A DNA stretch of 45,415 nucleotides from positions 10,402-55,816 of the forward strand of contig LFSB01000011.1 of assembly GCA_001513045.1 (NCBI GenBank), in the 5' to 3' direction. The position numbers were made by a program, and so were the translations under genes. Shown piece by piece: positions 1-8,452 of this stretch. The notes under the pieces are model-generated. The model saw nothing but the letters and a program-made list of their open reading frames with translations. It had not been told where the DNA came from and searched no databases. This DNA comes from Clostridiales bacterium DTU089. Its GTDB lineage: Bacteria > Bacillota > Clostridia > Oscillospirales > Acutalibacteraceae. How positions within the stretch are numbered: position 1 is the stretch's first letter; the number at the start of each line of letters is the position of its first letter.

Positions 1-160
1 TTGATTGCGAATATATGGTATAGTTAATACAGTACCAATCACTTTGAACACAGCTTCCGGGCGGTTGATATAAGTCGAAGTTCCGGCGCAAAATAAGCAT
101 CAGGGTATGTTTGACCTTGTCGGGAAAAACGAAGCCCGAAATGACAAAGGAGAGAATAAA

Positions 161-667
161 ATGATACAGGCAATCGTTTACACATCAAACGCGGGAACAA
201 CCGAACAATATGCCAAGCTCATAGGGGAAAAGACCGGATTGCCGGTTTATCCGCTCGACAACGCTTCCGGTATAGCTCACGGAACCGAAATCATCTACCT
301 CGGCTGGCTTATGGCGGGAGTTGTAAAGGGATACAAGAAGGCAGCCAAGCTATTCAAAATATGCGCTCTTTGCGGCATCGGCATGGGCGAAACAGGTTCG
401 CAAATACCCGATGTCAGGAAGGCGAATAATGTTCCCGGAAGCTTGCCCGTCTTTACCATGCGCGGCGGATTTGACCTCACGAAGCTGCACGGGATGTATA
501 AATTCATGATGAGCACCATGAAAAAAACCGCGGGAAAAAAGCTGTCGGAGAAAACAGACCGCACGCCCGACGAGGATATTATGCTTGATATGATGCTGCA
601 CGGAGGCAACTATGTAAGCGTTGAAAATGCCGCCCCGCTGCTGGAGTGGTATCACAATGAACAGTGA
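161..667 (+). CDS. Flavodoxin-domain protein, hypothetical
   Basis: A 168-residue protein with a flavodoxin-like fold. The N-terminal strand followed by TSNAGTTEQYA (residues 8-18) matches the FMN-phosphate loop of flavodoxins, and residues 43-50 (IIYLGWLM) are the usual second core strand. The family would carry FMN for one- or two-electron transfer in the cytoplasm; the partner is not evident. The ATG at 161 is chosen because AAAGGAGAG lies 8-15 bases upstream; an in-frame ATG at 107 lacks such a site. The middle holds a CALCG Cys pair (about residues 67-71). It stands alone, followed by a palindromic repeat. Related flavodoxin_5-type proteins are the best family guess. The substrate or donor is unknown. 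Confidence 0.75.
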   Translation: MIQAIVYTSNAGTTEQYAKLIGEKTGLPVYPLDNASGIAHGTEIIYLGWLMAGVVKGYKKAAKLFKICALCGIGMGETGSQIPDVRKANNVPGSLPVFTMRGGFDLTKLHGMYKFMMSTMKKTAGKKLSEKTDRTPDEDIMLDMMLHGGNYVSVENAAPLLEWYHNEQ

Positions 668-738
668 AATCTGATAATCTTCGGCGGATACAAATCCGCT
701 GAATGATGCATAATGAATAATTGCGAAGCGCTGCAATT

Positions 739-790
739 AAAGGCTCCTTTCAAAAGGAGGCTTGCGATAGCCGTAAGCACTACGGGCTAC
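739..790. repeat. Palindromic intergenic repeat, double hairpin
   Basis: The intergenic DNA forms two adjacent hairpins. One pairs 742-750 (GGCTCCTTT) with 753-761 (AAAGGAGGC). The other pairs TAGCCGTA (768-775) with TACGGGCTA (781-789, one bulge). The layout resembles the element at 11838-11891: a CTCCTTT/AAAGGAG hairpin followed by a second stem containing AAGCAC. Such double-stem elements are typical interspersed repeats of Clostridia. There is no T-run, so it is not a simple terminator. Confidence 0.45.
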
Positions 791-883
791 AAGCTGCATT
801 TCCGTGCGCAGCGCCTGAAATTGCTGCTTTAAATATTTACGCAAACGGAACTTTTGTAATCTTCATATAAAAGAGGAAAGAAA

Positions 884-1897
884 ATGATTTTTGAGAAACA
901 AGTTATAAAAATGTACAAGGGCATGATGTATACCCGCTACGATGACACCGGAATCGCTTACTATTTCAGCTCGGATGATTTTGCAGGCCTGAAGAAGGAG
1001 CCGTATACATTTACAGCGTCCGCCGGCCATACACTGAAAGGCTATCTGTATCATTACGACAATTCCGCTCCCGGCAGAATAGTGGTGTTCGACCACGGCA
1101 TCGGCGGCGGTCACCGTTCATATATGAAAGAAATCGAAATGCTTTGCAGGCACGGCTATCCGGTGTTTGCCTACGACCATACCGGCTGTATGGAATCAGG
1201 CGGTGAGAACACTGGCGGAATGGCGCAATCTCTTTGCGACTTGAATGACTGTATCACGGCAATCAAGGCAAATCCCTGCTTTTCCGGTGTTGACATTTCG
1301 GTTATCGGTCACAGCTGGGGCGGATTTTCTGCTCTTAATATATCTGCATTACACCCGGATATATCACATATTGTTGTGTTGTCCGGCTTTGTGTCGGTTC
1401 AGGAGTGTATCAACTCCTTCTTCCCCGGAATATTGCGGGTTTACCGCAAGGCAATTATGGAAATTGAAAACAGCTCCAATCCGTATTATGTCAATTTCAA
1501 CGCGGTTAAGACGCTCTGCGAATCAAATGCTAAGGTTCTGCTGATTTATTCCGATAATGATATGAAATGCAGAAAAACGAATTTTGACATTCTTAATTCT
1601 GCTCTCAACAGCAAGGACAACATACGCTTTCTGCTTGTCAGCGGAAAAGGGCATAACCCCAACTACACCTCGGATGCTGTAAACTATCTCGGCAGCTACA
1701 TACGCGAGCTGCAAACACTGACACGTCAAAAAAGACTTGTAACACCGGCTCAAAAGGCGGATTTTATTGCTTCGTTTGACTGGGACAGAATGACCGCGCA
1801 GGATGAATCCGTATGGCAGGAAATATTCGCGTGTTTGACGGCTTCCGGAGATGAAGAAGACCCTCTTTCAAATAATTCCGGACAACTTTCTGAATAA
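884..1897 (+). CDS. Alpha/beta hydrolase, serine esterase/peptidase-like
   Basis: A 337-residue alpha/beta-hydrolase. The nucleophile elbow GHSWGG places Ser144 as the nucleophile. Asp224 or Asp226 (YSDND) and His257 (GKGHN) complete a likely triad, in the right order and spacing. An HG-type oxyanion motif (DHGIGGG) lies near residue 70. It has no signal peptide, so it is cytoplasmic. Residues 40-60 (TLKGYLYHYD) resemble the lead-in of BAAT/S9-like hydrolases. The start is supported by AAGAGGAAAG at 871-880. Its 3' end is followed 49 bases later by the isomerase/epimerase start, so the two may be co-transcribed. The last 45 residues extend past the usual fold. Substrate unknown; carbohydrate ester or small acyl ester is possible. 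Confidence 0.8.
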   Translation: MIFEKQVIKMYKGMMYTRYDDTGIAYYFSSDDFAGLKKEPYTFTASAGHTLKGYLYHYDNSAPGRIVVFDHGIGGGHRSYMKEIEMLCRHGYPVFAYDHTGCMESGGENTGGMAQSLCDLNDCITAIKANPCFSGVDISVIGHSWGGFSALNISALHPDISHIVVLSGFVSVQECINSFFPGILRVYRKAIMEIENSSNPYYVNFNAVKTLCESNAKVLLIYSDNDMKCRKTNFDILNSALNSKDNIRFLLVSGKGHNPNYTSDAVNYLGSYIRELQTLTRQKRLVTPAQKADFIASFDWDRMTAQDESVWQEIFACLTASGDEEDPLSNNSGQLSE

Positions 1898-1946
1898 TAT
1901 AAGCTCGAACGCAACGGCAAATTTGGAATCAAAAGGAATTTCGGAT

Positions 1947-2753
1947 ATGATAAAAACATCAATATTTTTTGAGCATCTGTATGACATTGCGGCGCAGACA
2001 GGCTGTACACCGGCGCAGGCGATGAAGGAAGCCAAAAAGCTCGGCATTGATTATGTTGAAGCGGATGCTTTCCGCGCAATGGAAAGCATTGATGAGCTTA
2101 AACGGCTTTTAAACAGTGCCGAATTGAAGGTCGGAGGGATGTTCGGATTTTTTGATTTCGCTCATGAAAAGCAACCGGAAAAGGTCAATGAACTTTTAGA
2201 TTGTGCGCAAGCGTTGAATGCGGCAAACATTATGCCGATTCCCGGATTTATCAATGAGGGCGAAGACCGTGCCGCCGCAATTGACTCGATGGTAAGAGAG
2301 TTGAACATTCTGTGCGATAAAGCACAAAAACGCGGCATTACTGTTACGCTTGAGGACTTCGACTCCGTGCGCGCTCCGTACGGCACTGCCGAAGAACTGG
2401 CGTATTTTTTAGAGCGTGTACCGGGGCTTTACTGCACCTTTGACACCGGAAACTTTATCGTGCGCGGTGATGACGTTCTCAGGGCATTTGACCTGCTCAA
2501 AAACCGCATTGCCCATGTACATATGAAGGACCGTGCGTTTGCCCCTGTTTGCGGCGAGGAACCGCTGATTTGCGAGGACGGCAAAAAGCTCTATCCCGCC
2601 CCTGTCGGAAGCGGAGATTTGCCCATGACGGAAATTGCAAACAGGCTTTGTGAGCACGGCTACAACGGAATATGCGCCATTGAGCATTTCGGAGCAAAAG
2701 ACCAACAGCTTTTTATGCACCGTTCCGCCCGGTGGCTGAAAATCGCAATCTGA
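1947..2753 (+). CDS. Sugar phosphate isomerase/epimerase (AP-endonuclease-2 TIM barrel)
   Basis: A 268-residue protein of the xylose-isomerase-like TIM-barrel family, which includes sugar isomerases, epimerases and IolE/IolI-type enzymes. Conserved metal-ligand positions are visible: Glu in TLEDFDS, Asp in CTFDTGNF, His in AHVHMKD and Glu in CAIEHF near the C-terminus. Length is normal for the family. The ATG at 1947 is preferred because AAGGA sits nine bases upstream (1933-1937); the longer reading from 1851 would overlap the hydrolase and has no such site. The paired hydrolase upstream suggests a small catabolic unit. The exact sugar cannot be told from sequence. A bidirectional terminator lies 278 bases downstream. 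Confidence 0.85.
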   Translation: MIKTSIFFEHLYDIAAQTGCTPAQAMKEAKKLGIDYVEADAFRAMESIDELKRLLNSAELKVGGMFGFFDFAHEKQPEKVNELLDCAQALNAANIMPIPGFINEGEDRAAAIDSMVRELNILCDKAQKRGITVTLEDFDSVRAPYGTAEELAYFLERVPGLYCTFDTGNFIVRGDDVLRAFDLLKNRIAHVHMKDRAFAPVCGEEPLICEDGKKLYPAPVGSGDLPMTEIANRLCEHGYNGICAIEHFGAKDQQLFMHRSARWLKIAI

Positions 2754-3030
2754 TACACACTAACGCAACGCGATTCTCCGGACACTCCCCCGGCGCACTA
2801 TTCGTGAGATATCGGGAAAAAACGTCTCAAACGCAATTATGCAAGCTGTGATTTGTTGAAAAGTCCGAAGCAGCGGCAAATTAAAAACTGCTCCAAGAGT
2901 GCTGTTTATTAAAAGAATGAGCATAACAGCAAATCTGATTCCGACCGGGAGGGCTTATGCCGAATACAAAAAAGATTTTTCAAAGGGTTTCAAGCTCTTT
3001 GTGTTCAGCTGAAAAATTAAATAAAATTAA
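2754..3030. other. Non-coding stretch, no gene seen
   Basis: No convincing gene or RNA was found. An ATG at 2957 has GGGAGG a few bases upstream, but its frame runs through the terminator and antisense to the methyltransferase gene, with no recognisable protein. It may be a decayed gene start. Confidence 0.5.
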
Positions 3031-3066
3031 GGGCTGTGACGGAACTCAAAACGCTCCTCACAGCCC
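3031..3066. terminator. Bidirectional rho-independent terminator
   Basis: A perfect 9-base stem, GGGCTGTGA (3031-3039) with TCACAGCCC (3058-3066), has T-rich sequence on the plus side (TAATCTTTTT) and an A/T tract on the other. It separates the convergent isomerase and methyltransferase-like genes. Confidence 0.8.
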
Positions 3067-3115
3067 TAATCTTTTTCTGTTGACAGTTCAACAAATTACT
3101 TTCATTTTCATCGTC

Positions 3116-3781
3116 TCACCATATAAACGGTATCATGCGGTATTTGACCTTTTTCATATATTCCTCATAGCCGTCAAGTCCTGTTTTGAGTACCTTCTCC
3201 TCGTTATGTATGCGCTTTGCGAGGATGAACGGCAGCGGAATCATAAAGGCAAGCGCAACCCAGGAGCCGAGGACGATAGGCATCATTGTGAAAAGCAACA
3301 GCGTCGCCGCATACATCGGATGGCGGACAATACCGTAAAGTCCCGTCGAGACAACCTTTTGATTTTCCTGCACCTCAACTGTTCTTGAAAGATACGCATT
3401 TTCCCTCATGACCTCGGCATAAAGCAAATACGCGCAGAAGAAAAGCACCGCCGCAATGATAACAACAGCCTTAGGTACATGAGTCCAGCCGCAACGGAAA
3501 TCGAACCCCGCCGAAATAAAGCAGCCGACAAATTCAACCGCAGATATAAGGACAACCACCTTTTGTGTTCCCTCTTTTTCCTTGCTGTTGAGCCTCTTGG
3601 AAAGCAGCTGCTTATCCTTCACGAACAGCACCGTACCGACAAACAGCATCGGTATGAACAGCAGCGCGCAAAACAGCAAGCCATTCGGGTATTTATACGT
3701 CCCTGCCGGAAGAAAAAGCAGCAACGCAATCGCCGCCATTCCGCCCAAAAGCTTTGCCAATGCCTGAAAAAACAATTTCAT
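3116..3781 (-). CDS. Isoprenylcysteine carboxyl methyltransferase-like membrane protein
   Basis: A 221-residue integral membrane protein with about five hydrophobic segments. The C-terminal half carries the ICMT/phospholipid-methyltransferase signature GLYGIVRHPMYAATLLL (Arg-His-Pro), and ends with the typical helix HNEEKVLKTGLDGYEEYMKK. In this superfamily these residues bind S-adenosylmethionine and the substrate headgroup. Bacterial members modify isoprenoid, lipid or unknown acceptors. The ATG at 3781 has AAGGGTGG upstream; a GTG at 3793 overlaps that site and is less likely. It is the third gene of a minus-strand unit after the GH78-like glycosidase and a small Cys-containing protein. 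The acceptor molecule is unknown. Confidence 0.82.
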   Translation of the reverse strand: MKLFFQALAKLLGGMAAIALLLFLPAGTYKYPNGLLFCALLFIPMLFVGTVLFVKDKQLLSKRLNSKEKEGTQKVVVLISAVEFVGCFISAGFDFRCGWTHVPKAVVIIAAVLFFCAYLLYAEVMRENAYLSRTVEVQENQKVVSTGLYGIVRHPMYAATLLLFTMMPIVLGSWVALAFMIPLPFILAKRIHNEEKVLKTGLDGYEEYMKKVKYRMIPFIW

Positions 3782-3833
3782 ATTTATGACCACCCTTTCA
3801 TGCCGCAGCGAAAGCCGTCGGCATATTCAGTAA

Positions 3834-4280
3834 TTACTTTATAACCACACGGAATCGGCATTCCTTCTCGCCGGTCAGGACTGAATGCAGCAATTCAACT
3901 GTAATGCTCCTGTCGGGCAGCAATGTTTCGAGCACGCACAACATACTTTGCCGAGAGCACTCACAATGCACGGACGATGCCGCCATTCCCGACGACACCA
4001 TGGGACATAAGCACTGTGCGGTGGGATATCCGATTTCATAAACATGTCCCTTTTCAATGATGTCCGCAAAGAAGTAGGGGCTTCTGCCGTACTTCTCATA
4101 CTGCAAATCAAGATTTTTACCGCACTCATCAAACTGACGCTGTTGCTCTGCAAGTACATAACGCTTTACGCAGCCTTCCGCACACGGGCGATACAGCTCC
4201 TCCCTGAGCGATTGCGGCAAACTGCCGATACTCCCCTCCAACGCGCGATAAAACTCCTTATTAAAAAGTTCGCTTTCCAT
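3834..4280 (-). CDS. Small Cys-rich protein of unknown function (DUF6144-like)
   Basis: A 148-residue soluble protein. The central segment has a conserved-looking Cys cluster: CAEGC near residue 35, then CLCP, VHCECSRQS and CVLE between residues about 89 and 115. It ends with a strand GEKECRFRVVI, which resembles the C-terminal Cys-containing strand of V4R/hydrocarbon-binding or related small-ligand domains. I think it belongs to an uncharacterised Clostridial family (possibly DUF6144), but cannot verify this. The Cys residues could bind zinc or an iron-sulfur cluster. It lies 22 bases after the glycosidase stop and upstream of the methyltransferase-like gene, so is probably co-transcribed with both. 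Confidence 0.6.
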   Translation of the reverse strand: MESELFNKEFYRALEGSIGSLPQSLREELYRPCAEGCVKRYVLAEQQRQFDECGKNLDLQYEKYGRSPYFFADIIEKGHVYEIGYPTAQCLCPMVSSGMAASSVHCECSRQSMLCVLETLLPDRSITVELLHSVLTGEKECRFRVVIK

Positions 4281-4302
4281 ATATTCATCCGTCCCCTCAT
4301 CA

Positions 4303-6462
4303 TTATAAAGTATTATCCGAAAATCTGCTCCGGCTCGTCTGTTCGAGCTTTATCCCCTCCGGAACCGTAATCCGCGGCTTTTCACCTTTTTTCAAGCTGC
4401 AATTTATTGTTCCGAGCGGAGTGGGTATGCTTACATCGGCACTCTCAAGACCGAGAAGCGACGGCGAAAGCGATACCTTTTTGTAGCCGGGTTCCTTTAT
4501 CTCAATGCCGGTGAGTGCCTTGGGAAGCGAATAAAGCGGCGTGCCGCCCCAGGCGTGACTGTGGTCAAAATAATATGACGGCTCCGGAGCTATAAAGCCT
4601 TCGACAAGACCCTTAGGGCATTCCCTCACAGGTGCTTTCCATGCATTTAGAATTTCCCGCGTATATTCATTGCGCAAACCGTTGCGATACACCGCCTCAA
4701 GCAAAAAATGCTTAAAGTACGGCTGACAGTCGCCGAGAGCCGAATCGGTCATCACTTTATTTATAAGAGCTTTTGCGCGTTCCCTGTCACAAACGCCGAA
4801 ATATGCTGCGAGGATGTTGGCATGAACGCGATAGTAGCGCTCGCTTACATTTTGCGGCATATATCCGTACAGCATGTTTTCCGGTGTGGGTGTATTCAGT
4901 CCCTCAAAATACATCTCCTTTTCACTGTCATACAGCTGTTCATTTATCGCCTCTTTGAGCCTTTGCGCCTCTGCCAGATATTTGTTTTGCAGCGCTGTCC
5001 GGTCAAGCTCGGCAAATATTTTCGACGCCGTTTCAAGAGCACCGAAATAAAACATCGAAAGACAGGTTTGCCCTAATGCCTTAGGCGGATGATGCAATGA
5101 AATTCCGTTTATGTAAATCCAATCAATAAACATATAGTTGGGCGGAGTTTCAATAATACCGTTTTCGCCGAGATAGGTTGAAAAGCGTTCAAGAAGCAGC
5201 AAGAGCGCATCCTTACAATCCCGGAGCAGCTGCTTGCTTCCGGTAAACATATATGTGTCATAAAGCATCTGAACCCATATAAGGCTGTAGGAGGTATGAA
5301 ACATTTCGCCCCCGTGATACCTTAAAAGCTCTGCCGTCCGCCTTATATCAAATTCCGCAAGTGCCATATCTCCGAAGGAAAACGCAGTCATAAGAGTTTC
5401 GATGTAGTAATCCCCCGTGCACGCAAGAGGCTCACTGTGCCTCGGACTGTCAAGGTGAATCGTCTGCCGGCAAATTTTTAATGTATGAGCGCAAACGTCA
5501 AGCACATCGTTGAACGCGCCGTCTGAGGTTCTTGTGTCTGCACAGGCAAAAACCGGATAATGAGTTGAAACCAGACCGGCCCGGATTTGCGCACCCTCAC
5601 CGGACAGATTTTGTACATTTATTCTTAATGCACCCGCACTGTGCAGCTGAAAGCCTCTGTAGTCGCAGTCTCCGTCAAAAATGAATTCCTCACGTGAACC
5701 TTCCTCGGTTGTTTCGGCGCAGTTGACCGTCACCTTTACGATTCCTTTGCATTTTATACTCAGCAAAACAAAGCCCGAGTATATCTTAGGAAACCCGGCA
5801 AGTACGGTTTTTCCTTCGTGCGGCAAAACGTCAAAGCTGCCGTTTTCGGGAAACAGTATTTCTTCCGTTCTCGGCGGAATCGGCGAGTCAACACAGTTCC
5901 ATATGTTGTTCACCGCAACCGCCCGTGTATATTCGCCCTGTTTTACAGTACCGTCAAATTTATACGGCGCAATAAATGACGCGTTTTTTCTGCACTCCCA
6001 TGTGTTGTCGGTGGAAATTATTATTTCGCTGCCGTCCTCAAGTGTTATGCAGCCGCCGAGCATAAGTCCGCCGTGACCTTTGGAATACTCGTTTATGCCG
6101 ACGGGCATGAGCTTTACGCGTACAAAGAAATCGAGTGTGTCGGAGTCCGGCTCAAGAGTAAGCAGTGTTGCGTAATGGGTAGGACGCGGTGAATCGTTAT
6201 AAAGAAAATCGCCGCCGACGCAGACGGGACCGGTCGCAACCGCATTACCGTTTACATACATAACGAATTCCGTGTCCGCGCTCAAGCGAAGGAAACAGCT
6301 TTTCACCGCGGAACCGAACGAGTACCTCCTCCTGAATTCTGCAACCGTGTAGTTACCGTTGTAGTCTTTTTGCTCGGAAAATCCGCTGTAAACGGTGGTC
6401 TGTGAGTCGGGATATGTCGTCTCGTCAAGCCATATCCATTTTTCGGGAAGATTTATGTTCAT
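4303..6462 (-). CDS. GH78-family alpha-L-rhamnosidase-like glycoside hydrolase
   Basis: A 719-residue cytoplasmic protein (no signal peptide) laid out like GH78 enzymes. The N-terminal beta-sandwich (residues 1-130) contains FVMYVNGNAVATGP; further beta domains run to about 320. The alpha/alpha-barrel (about 325-640) opens with HLDSPRHSEPLACTGDYY, which aligns with the catalytic-acid region D-P-R-x-E-x-GD of GH78. The barrel ends at DHSHAWGGTPLYSLP, and the C-terminal beta domain carries VSIPTPLGTINCS. Family members hydrolyse terminal alpha-L-rhamnose from plant or microbial glycans, inside the cell after oligosaccharide uptake when no signal is present. GAAAGGCGG precedes the ATG. A consensus promoter with an inverted repeat lies just upstream (6495-6524). 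Specificity for rhamnose is inferred from family only. Confidence 0.85.
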   Translation of the reverse strand: MNINLPEKWIWLDETTYPDSQTTVYSGFSEQKDYNGNYTVAEFRRRYSFGSAVKSCFLRLSADTEFVMYVNGNAVATGPVCVGGDFLYNDSPRPTHYATLLTLEPDSDTLDFFVRVKLMPVGINEYSKGHGGLMLGGCITLEDGSEIIISTDNTWECRKNASFIAPYKFDGTVKQGEYTRAVAVNNIWNCVDSPIPPRTEEILFPENGSFDVLPHEGKTVLAGFPKIYSGFVLLSIKCKGIVKVTVNCAETTEEGSREEFIFDGDCDYRGFQLHSAGALRINVQNLSGEGAQIRAGLVSTHYPVFACADTRTSDGAFNDVLDVCAHTLKICRQTIHLDSPRHSEPLACTGDYYIETLMTAFSFGDMALAEFDIRRTAELLRYHGGEMFHTSYSLIWVQMLYDTYMFTGSKQLLRDCKDALLLLLERFSTYLGENGIIETPPNYMFIDWIYINGISLHHPPKALGQTCLSMFYFGALETASKIFAELDRTALQNKYLAEAQRLKEAINEQLYDSEKEMYFEGLNTPTPENMLYGYMPQNVSERYYRVHANILAAYFGVCDRERAKALINKVMTDSALGDCQPYFKHFLLEAVYRNGLRNEYTREILNAWKAPVRECPKGLVEGFIAPEPSYYFDHSHAWGGTPLYSLPKALTGIEIKEPGYKKVSLSPSLLGLESADVSIPTPLGTINCSLKKGEKPRITVPEGIKLEQTSRSRFSDNTL

Positions 6463-6494
6463 AATCCGCCGCCTTTCAGCTTCTGAATATTTTT

Positions 6495-6524
6495 ATTATA
6501 CCGATTATTGACACAGGAGTCAAT
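6495..6524 (-). promoter_or_regulatory. Promoter of the GH78 unit with overlapping inverted repeat
   Basis: On the minus strand, TTGACT (-35, 6518-6523) and TATAAT (-10, 6495-6500) are 17 bases apart and face the glycosidase ATG at 6462. The inverted repeat ATTGAC-N6-GTCAAT (6507-6524) covers the -35 box and part of the spacer, a position where a repressor would block RNA polymerase. No regulator gene is adjacent. Confidence 0.7.
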
Positions 6525-6605
6525 GAAAAGGGCAATAATGTCTTCCGTTTTTGATGGCTTTGCGGTATAATGAGCTTATATACGGAATTAATGAAAGGCA
6601 AGCTT

Positions 6606-7148
6606 ATGAAACATACAGCCAACATAATAACCGCCGGGCGTGTTGCTTCGGCAATCCTGATGCTGTTCACACAGCCGCTGTCCTTGCCGTTCTTCGGACT
6701 TTACACTGTCGGCGGCGTGTCGGATATGATTGACGGTACAATTGCCCGCAGGCTCGGTACAGCCGGTAAATTCGGTGCTCGGCTCGACAGCGTTGCGGAT
6801 TTGCTGTTTCTCATGTCGGCAGCATATAAGCTGCTGCCTGCGTTGCGGGATTCACTGCCCGTTTATACGCTGTGGGCGGTCTGCGCAATCTCCGGAATCA
6901 AAATCATCACATGGGTTGCCGGCACCGTTAAATTCCGCAGACTGTGCTTTTTACACACATACATGAACAAGCTTACCGGCACTCTTGCTTTTCTTTTACC
7001 GTATTTCTTCCGCAGCGGAGTCTTCGCCGCCTTGGTATACACCGTGTGCATAATCGCCTTGCTTGCGGCGATTGAAGAATTTGTCTGCGTTGTAAAGATG
7101 AAAAAATACAACGCTGAGACAACCGGCTTTTTTAAGTTTTTTATTTAG
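6606..7148 (+). CDS. CDP-alcohol phosphatidyltransferase (PgsA-like)
   Basis: A 180-residue membrane protein with the complete CDP-alcohol phosphatidyltransferase signature D-x2-DG-x2-AR-x8-G-x3-D-x3-D at residues 40-65: Asp40, Asp43, Gly44, Ala47, Arg48, Gly57, Asp61 and Asp65. These enzymes move a phosphatidyl group from CDP-diacylglycerol to an alcohol such as glycerol-3-phosphate, making phospholipid in the membrane. About five transmembrane helices are visible, and the length is usual for the family. The ATG at 6606 is chosen for AAAGG seven bases upstream; a TATAAT at 6566-6571 could be its -10 box but the -35 is poor. It diverges from the glycosidase unit. The alcohol substrate is not determinable. 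Confidence 0.85.
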   Translation: MKHTANIITAGRVASAILMLFTQPLSLPFFGLYTVGGVSDMIDGTIARRLGTAGKFGARLDSVADLLFLMSAAYKLLPALRDSLPVYTLWAVCAISGIKIITWVAGTVKFRRLCFLHTYMNKLTGTLAFLLPYFFRSGVFAALVYTVCIIALLAAIEEFVCVVKMKKYNAETTGFFKFFI

Positions 7149-7225
7149 ACACACAAGCCCCGAAACGCTGCTGTTCACACGCTGCATCTTCACTTTTCAC
7201 AGTTGTTTTCACGCTGTTATCAGCG

Positions 7226-7699
7226 TTACACGATTTTGGTAAATTCTTCTATTTCGCTGTCGGTTGCGCGATTGAGAACCTTTCCGCTGATAAGCCGCGT
7301 GCTTGCGGAAACGCTCGGCTTGAGCTGCTCCGCCGACTTGCCGAGACCGCTCCCGCCGGAGGTGGCGAAAAGGACAATCGTCTTCCCGGAGAAATCCCCG
7401 CTTTCAAGAAAGCTGTTGATAATCGTCGGAGCGACATACCACCACACGGGAAAACCGATATATATGACATCGTAGCCGCTTGCATCGAAGTGCTTTTCGG
7501 CAAGCGCCGGACGGGAGCCTTTATCCTGCATTTCGAGCGTGGAACGGCTTTTTTTATTTGTCCAGTCCAGGTCGGCGGCTGTATACGGAACCTCCGGCTT
7601 GATTTCATGAATATCCGCACTTACCGCCGCTGCCAGCCTCTGCGCTGCCTTTGCCGTAACTCCGCTTGCTGAAAAATAGGCCACTAATTTTTTTGACAT
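7226..7699 (-). CDS. Flavodoxin
   Basis: A 157-residue flavodoxin. The N-terminal strand LVAYFSASGVTAKAA holds the FMN-phosphate loop. YDVIYIGFPVWW and LFATSGGSGLGKS supply the loops that cover the isoalloxazine ring. It shares PYTAADL, a downstream SR-T stretch, RPAL, and the FMN-loop motifs with the lipoprotein flavodoxin encoded just upstream, so the two are recent paralogues. GGAGG precedes the ATG. It is the last gene of the minus-strand redox operon headed by the iron-sulfur aldo/keto reductase, and probably exchanges electrons with it in the cytoplasm. Related members are often misnamed flavodoxin-like NADPH-dependent reductases. Confidence 0.88.
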   Translation of the reverse strand: MSKKLVAYFSASGVTAKAAQRLAAAVSADIHEIKPEVPYTAADLDWTNKKSRSTLEMQDKGSRPALAEKHFDASGYDVIYIGFPVWWYVAPTIINSFLESGDFSGKTIVLFATSGGSGLGKSAEQLKPSVSASTRLISGKVLNRATDSEIEEFTKIV

Positions 7700-7784
7700 C
7701 TCTCATTCCTCCGTTTTCAATTTACTTTTATTCATCTGTATTACCGGTTACTGCCGTTCGTCATGACGTCACTGACGAAAACGG

Positions 7785-8417
7785 TCAATCAATACAGCTT
7801 TCTGCCCATTCGGCAACCGCATCTTCAGCGGTACCCCCGGCAAATCGCTTTCCCTCTTTCCATGTTGCGCCCGATGCAAGCCCATGCAGTTCAATGTCAC
7901 TTGACCCGATTCCGCTTCCTCCGGAGGTGCAAAACGGTATGATTGTTTTTTCGTTTAAGTCATAACTTTCCATGAATGTGCTGATGATTCTCGGTGCCTG
8001 ACCGAACCAAATAGGATAGCCTATAAAAATTACATCATACGCTCCGATGTTCTCAACACTTCCGCTTATAGCAGGGCGGGCGGATTTATCCCTCTGTTCA
8101 CTTGTCGCCCGGCTGTTCGTATCAGAGTAATTCAGGTCTGCGGCGGTATACGGAGCAGACGGAATAATTTCATATATATCCGCTTGAACAGCCTCTTTTA
8201 TATATCCGGCAACGGCTTCTGTCGTACCGGTAGCGGAAAAATATGCAACCAGCACCTTGCCTGTCGTTGCCTTCACAGGGTCGGTACCGATGGTACTCAC
8301 ATCAATATTATTTGTTACGGATGTACTGCTTTTATTCTCAGCTTCAAAGCCGCACGATGCAAGAAGAAACACCGTCAGCAACGCCGACATAAAAGATAAA
8401 TATTTACGTAATTTCAT
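7785..8417 (-). CDS. Flavodoxin anchored as a lipoprotein
   Basis: A 210-residue flavodoxin with a bacterial lipoprotein signal: a basic n-region, a hydrophobic stretch and lipobox LASC with Cys22 as the lipidation site. A Ser/Thr/Asn-rich linker of about 30 residues precedes the flavodoxin domain (about 52-210), which has VAYFSATGTTEAVA, IFIGYPIWFGQAP and FCTSGGSGIGSS. It would therefore sit on the outer face of the membrane, unusual for a flavodoxin. The ATG at 8417 has AAGGAAGGAG upstream; the longer reading from 8453 would spoil the signal peptide. It lies 35 bases after the aldo/keto reductase stop. A role in extracytoplasmic electron transfer or quinone reduction is inferred. Confidence 0.85.
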   Translation of the reverse strand: MKLRKYLSFMSALLTVFLLASCGFEAENKSSTSVTNNIDVSTIGTDPVKATTGKVLVAYFSATGTTEAVAGYIKEAVQADIYEIIPSAPYTAADLNYSDTNSRATSEQRDKSARPAISGSVENIGAYDVIFIGYPIWFGQAPRIISTFMESYDLNEKTIIPFCTSGGSGIGSSDIELHGLASGATWKEGKRFAGGTAEDAVAEWAESCID

Positions 8418-8452
8418 TGAGCATGCTCCTTCCTTTGATTCCGTACAAAGCA

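Noticed and set aside
2957-3388. 143-residue plus-strand frame after a GGGAGG site
   Set aside because: It runs through the terminator at 3031-3066 and antisense to the methyltransferase gene, with no recognisable domain.
7749-7782. Imperfect palindrome between the two flavodoxin genes
   Set aside because: It can form a stem but has no T-run and no promoter beside it; insufficient to call terminator or operator.
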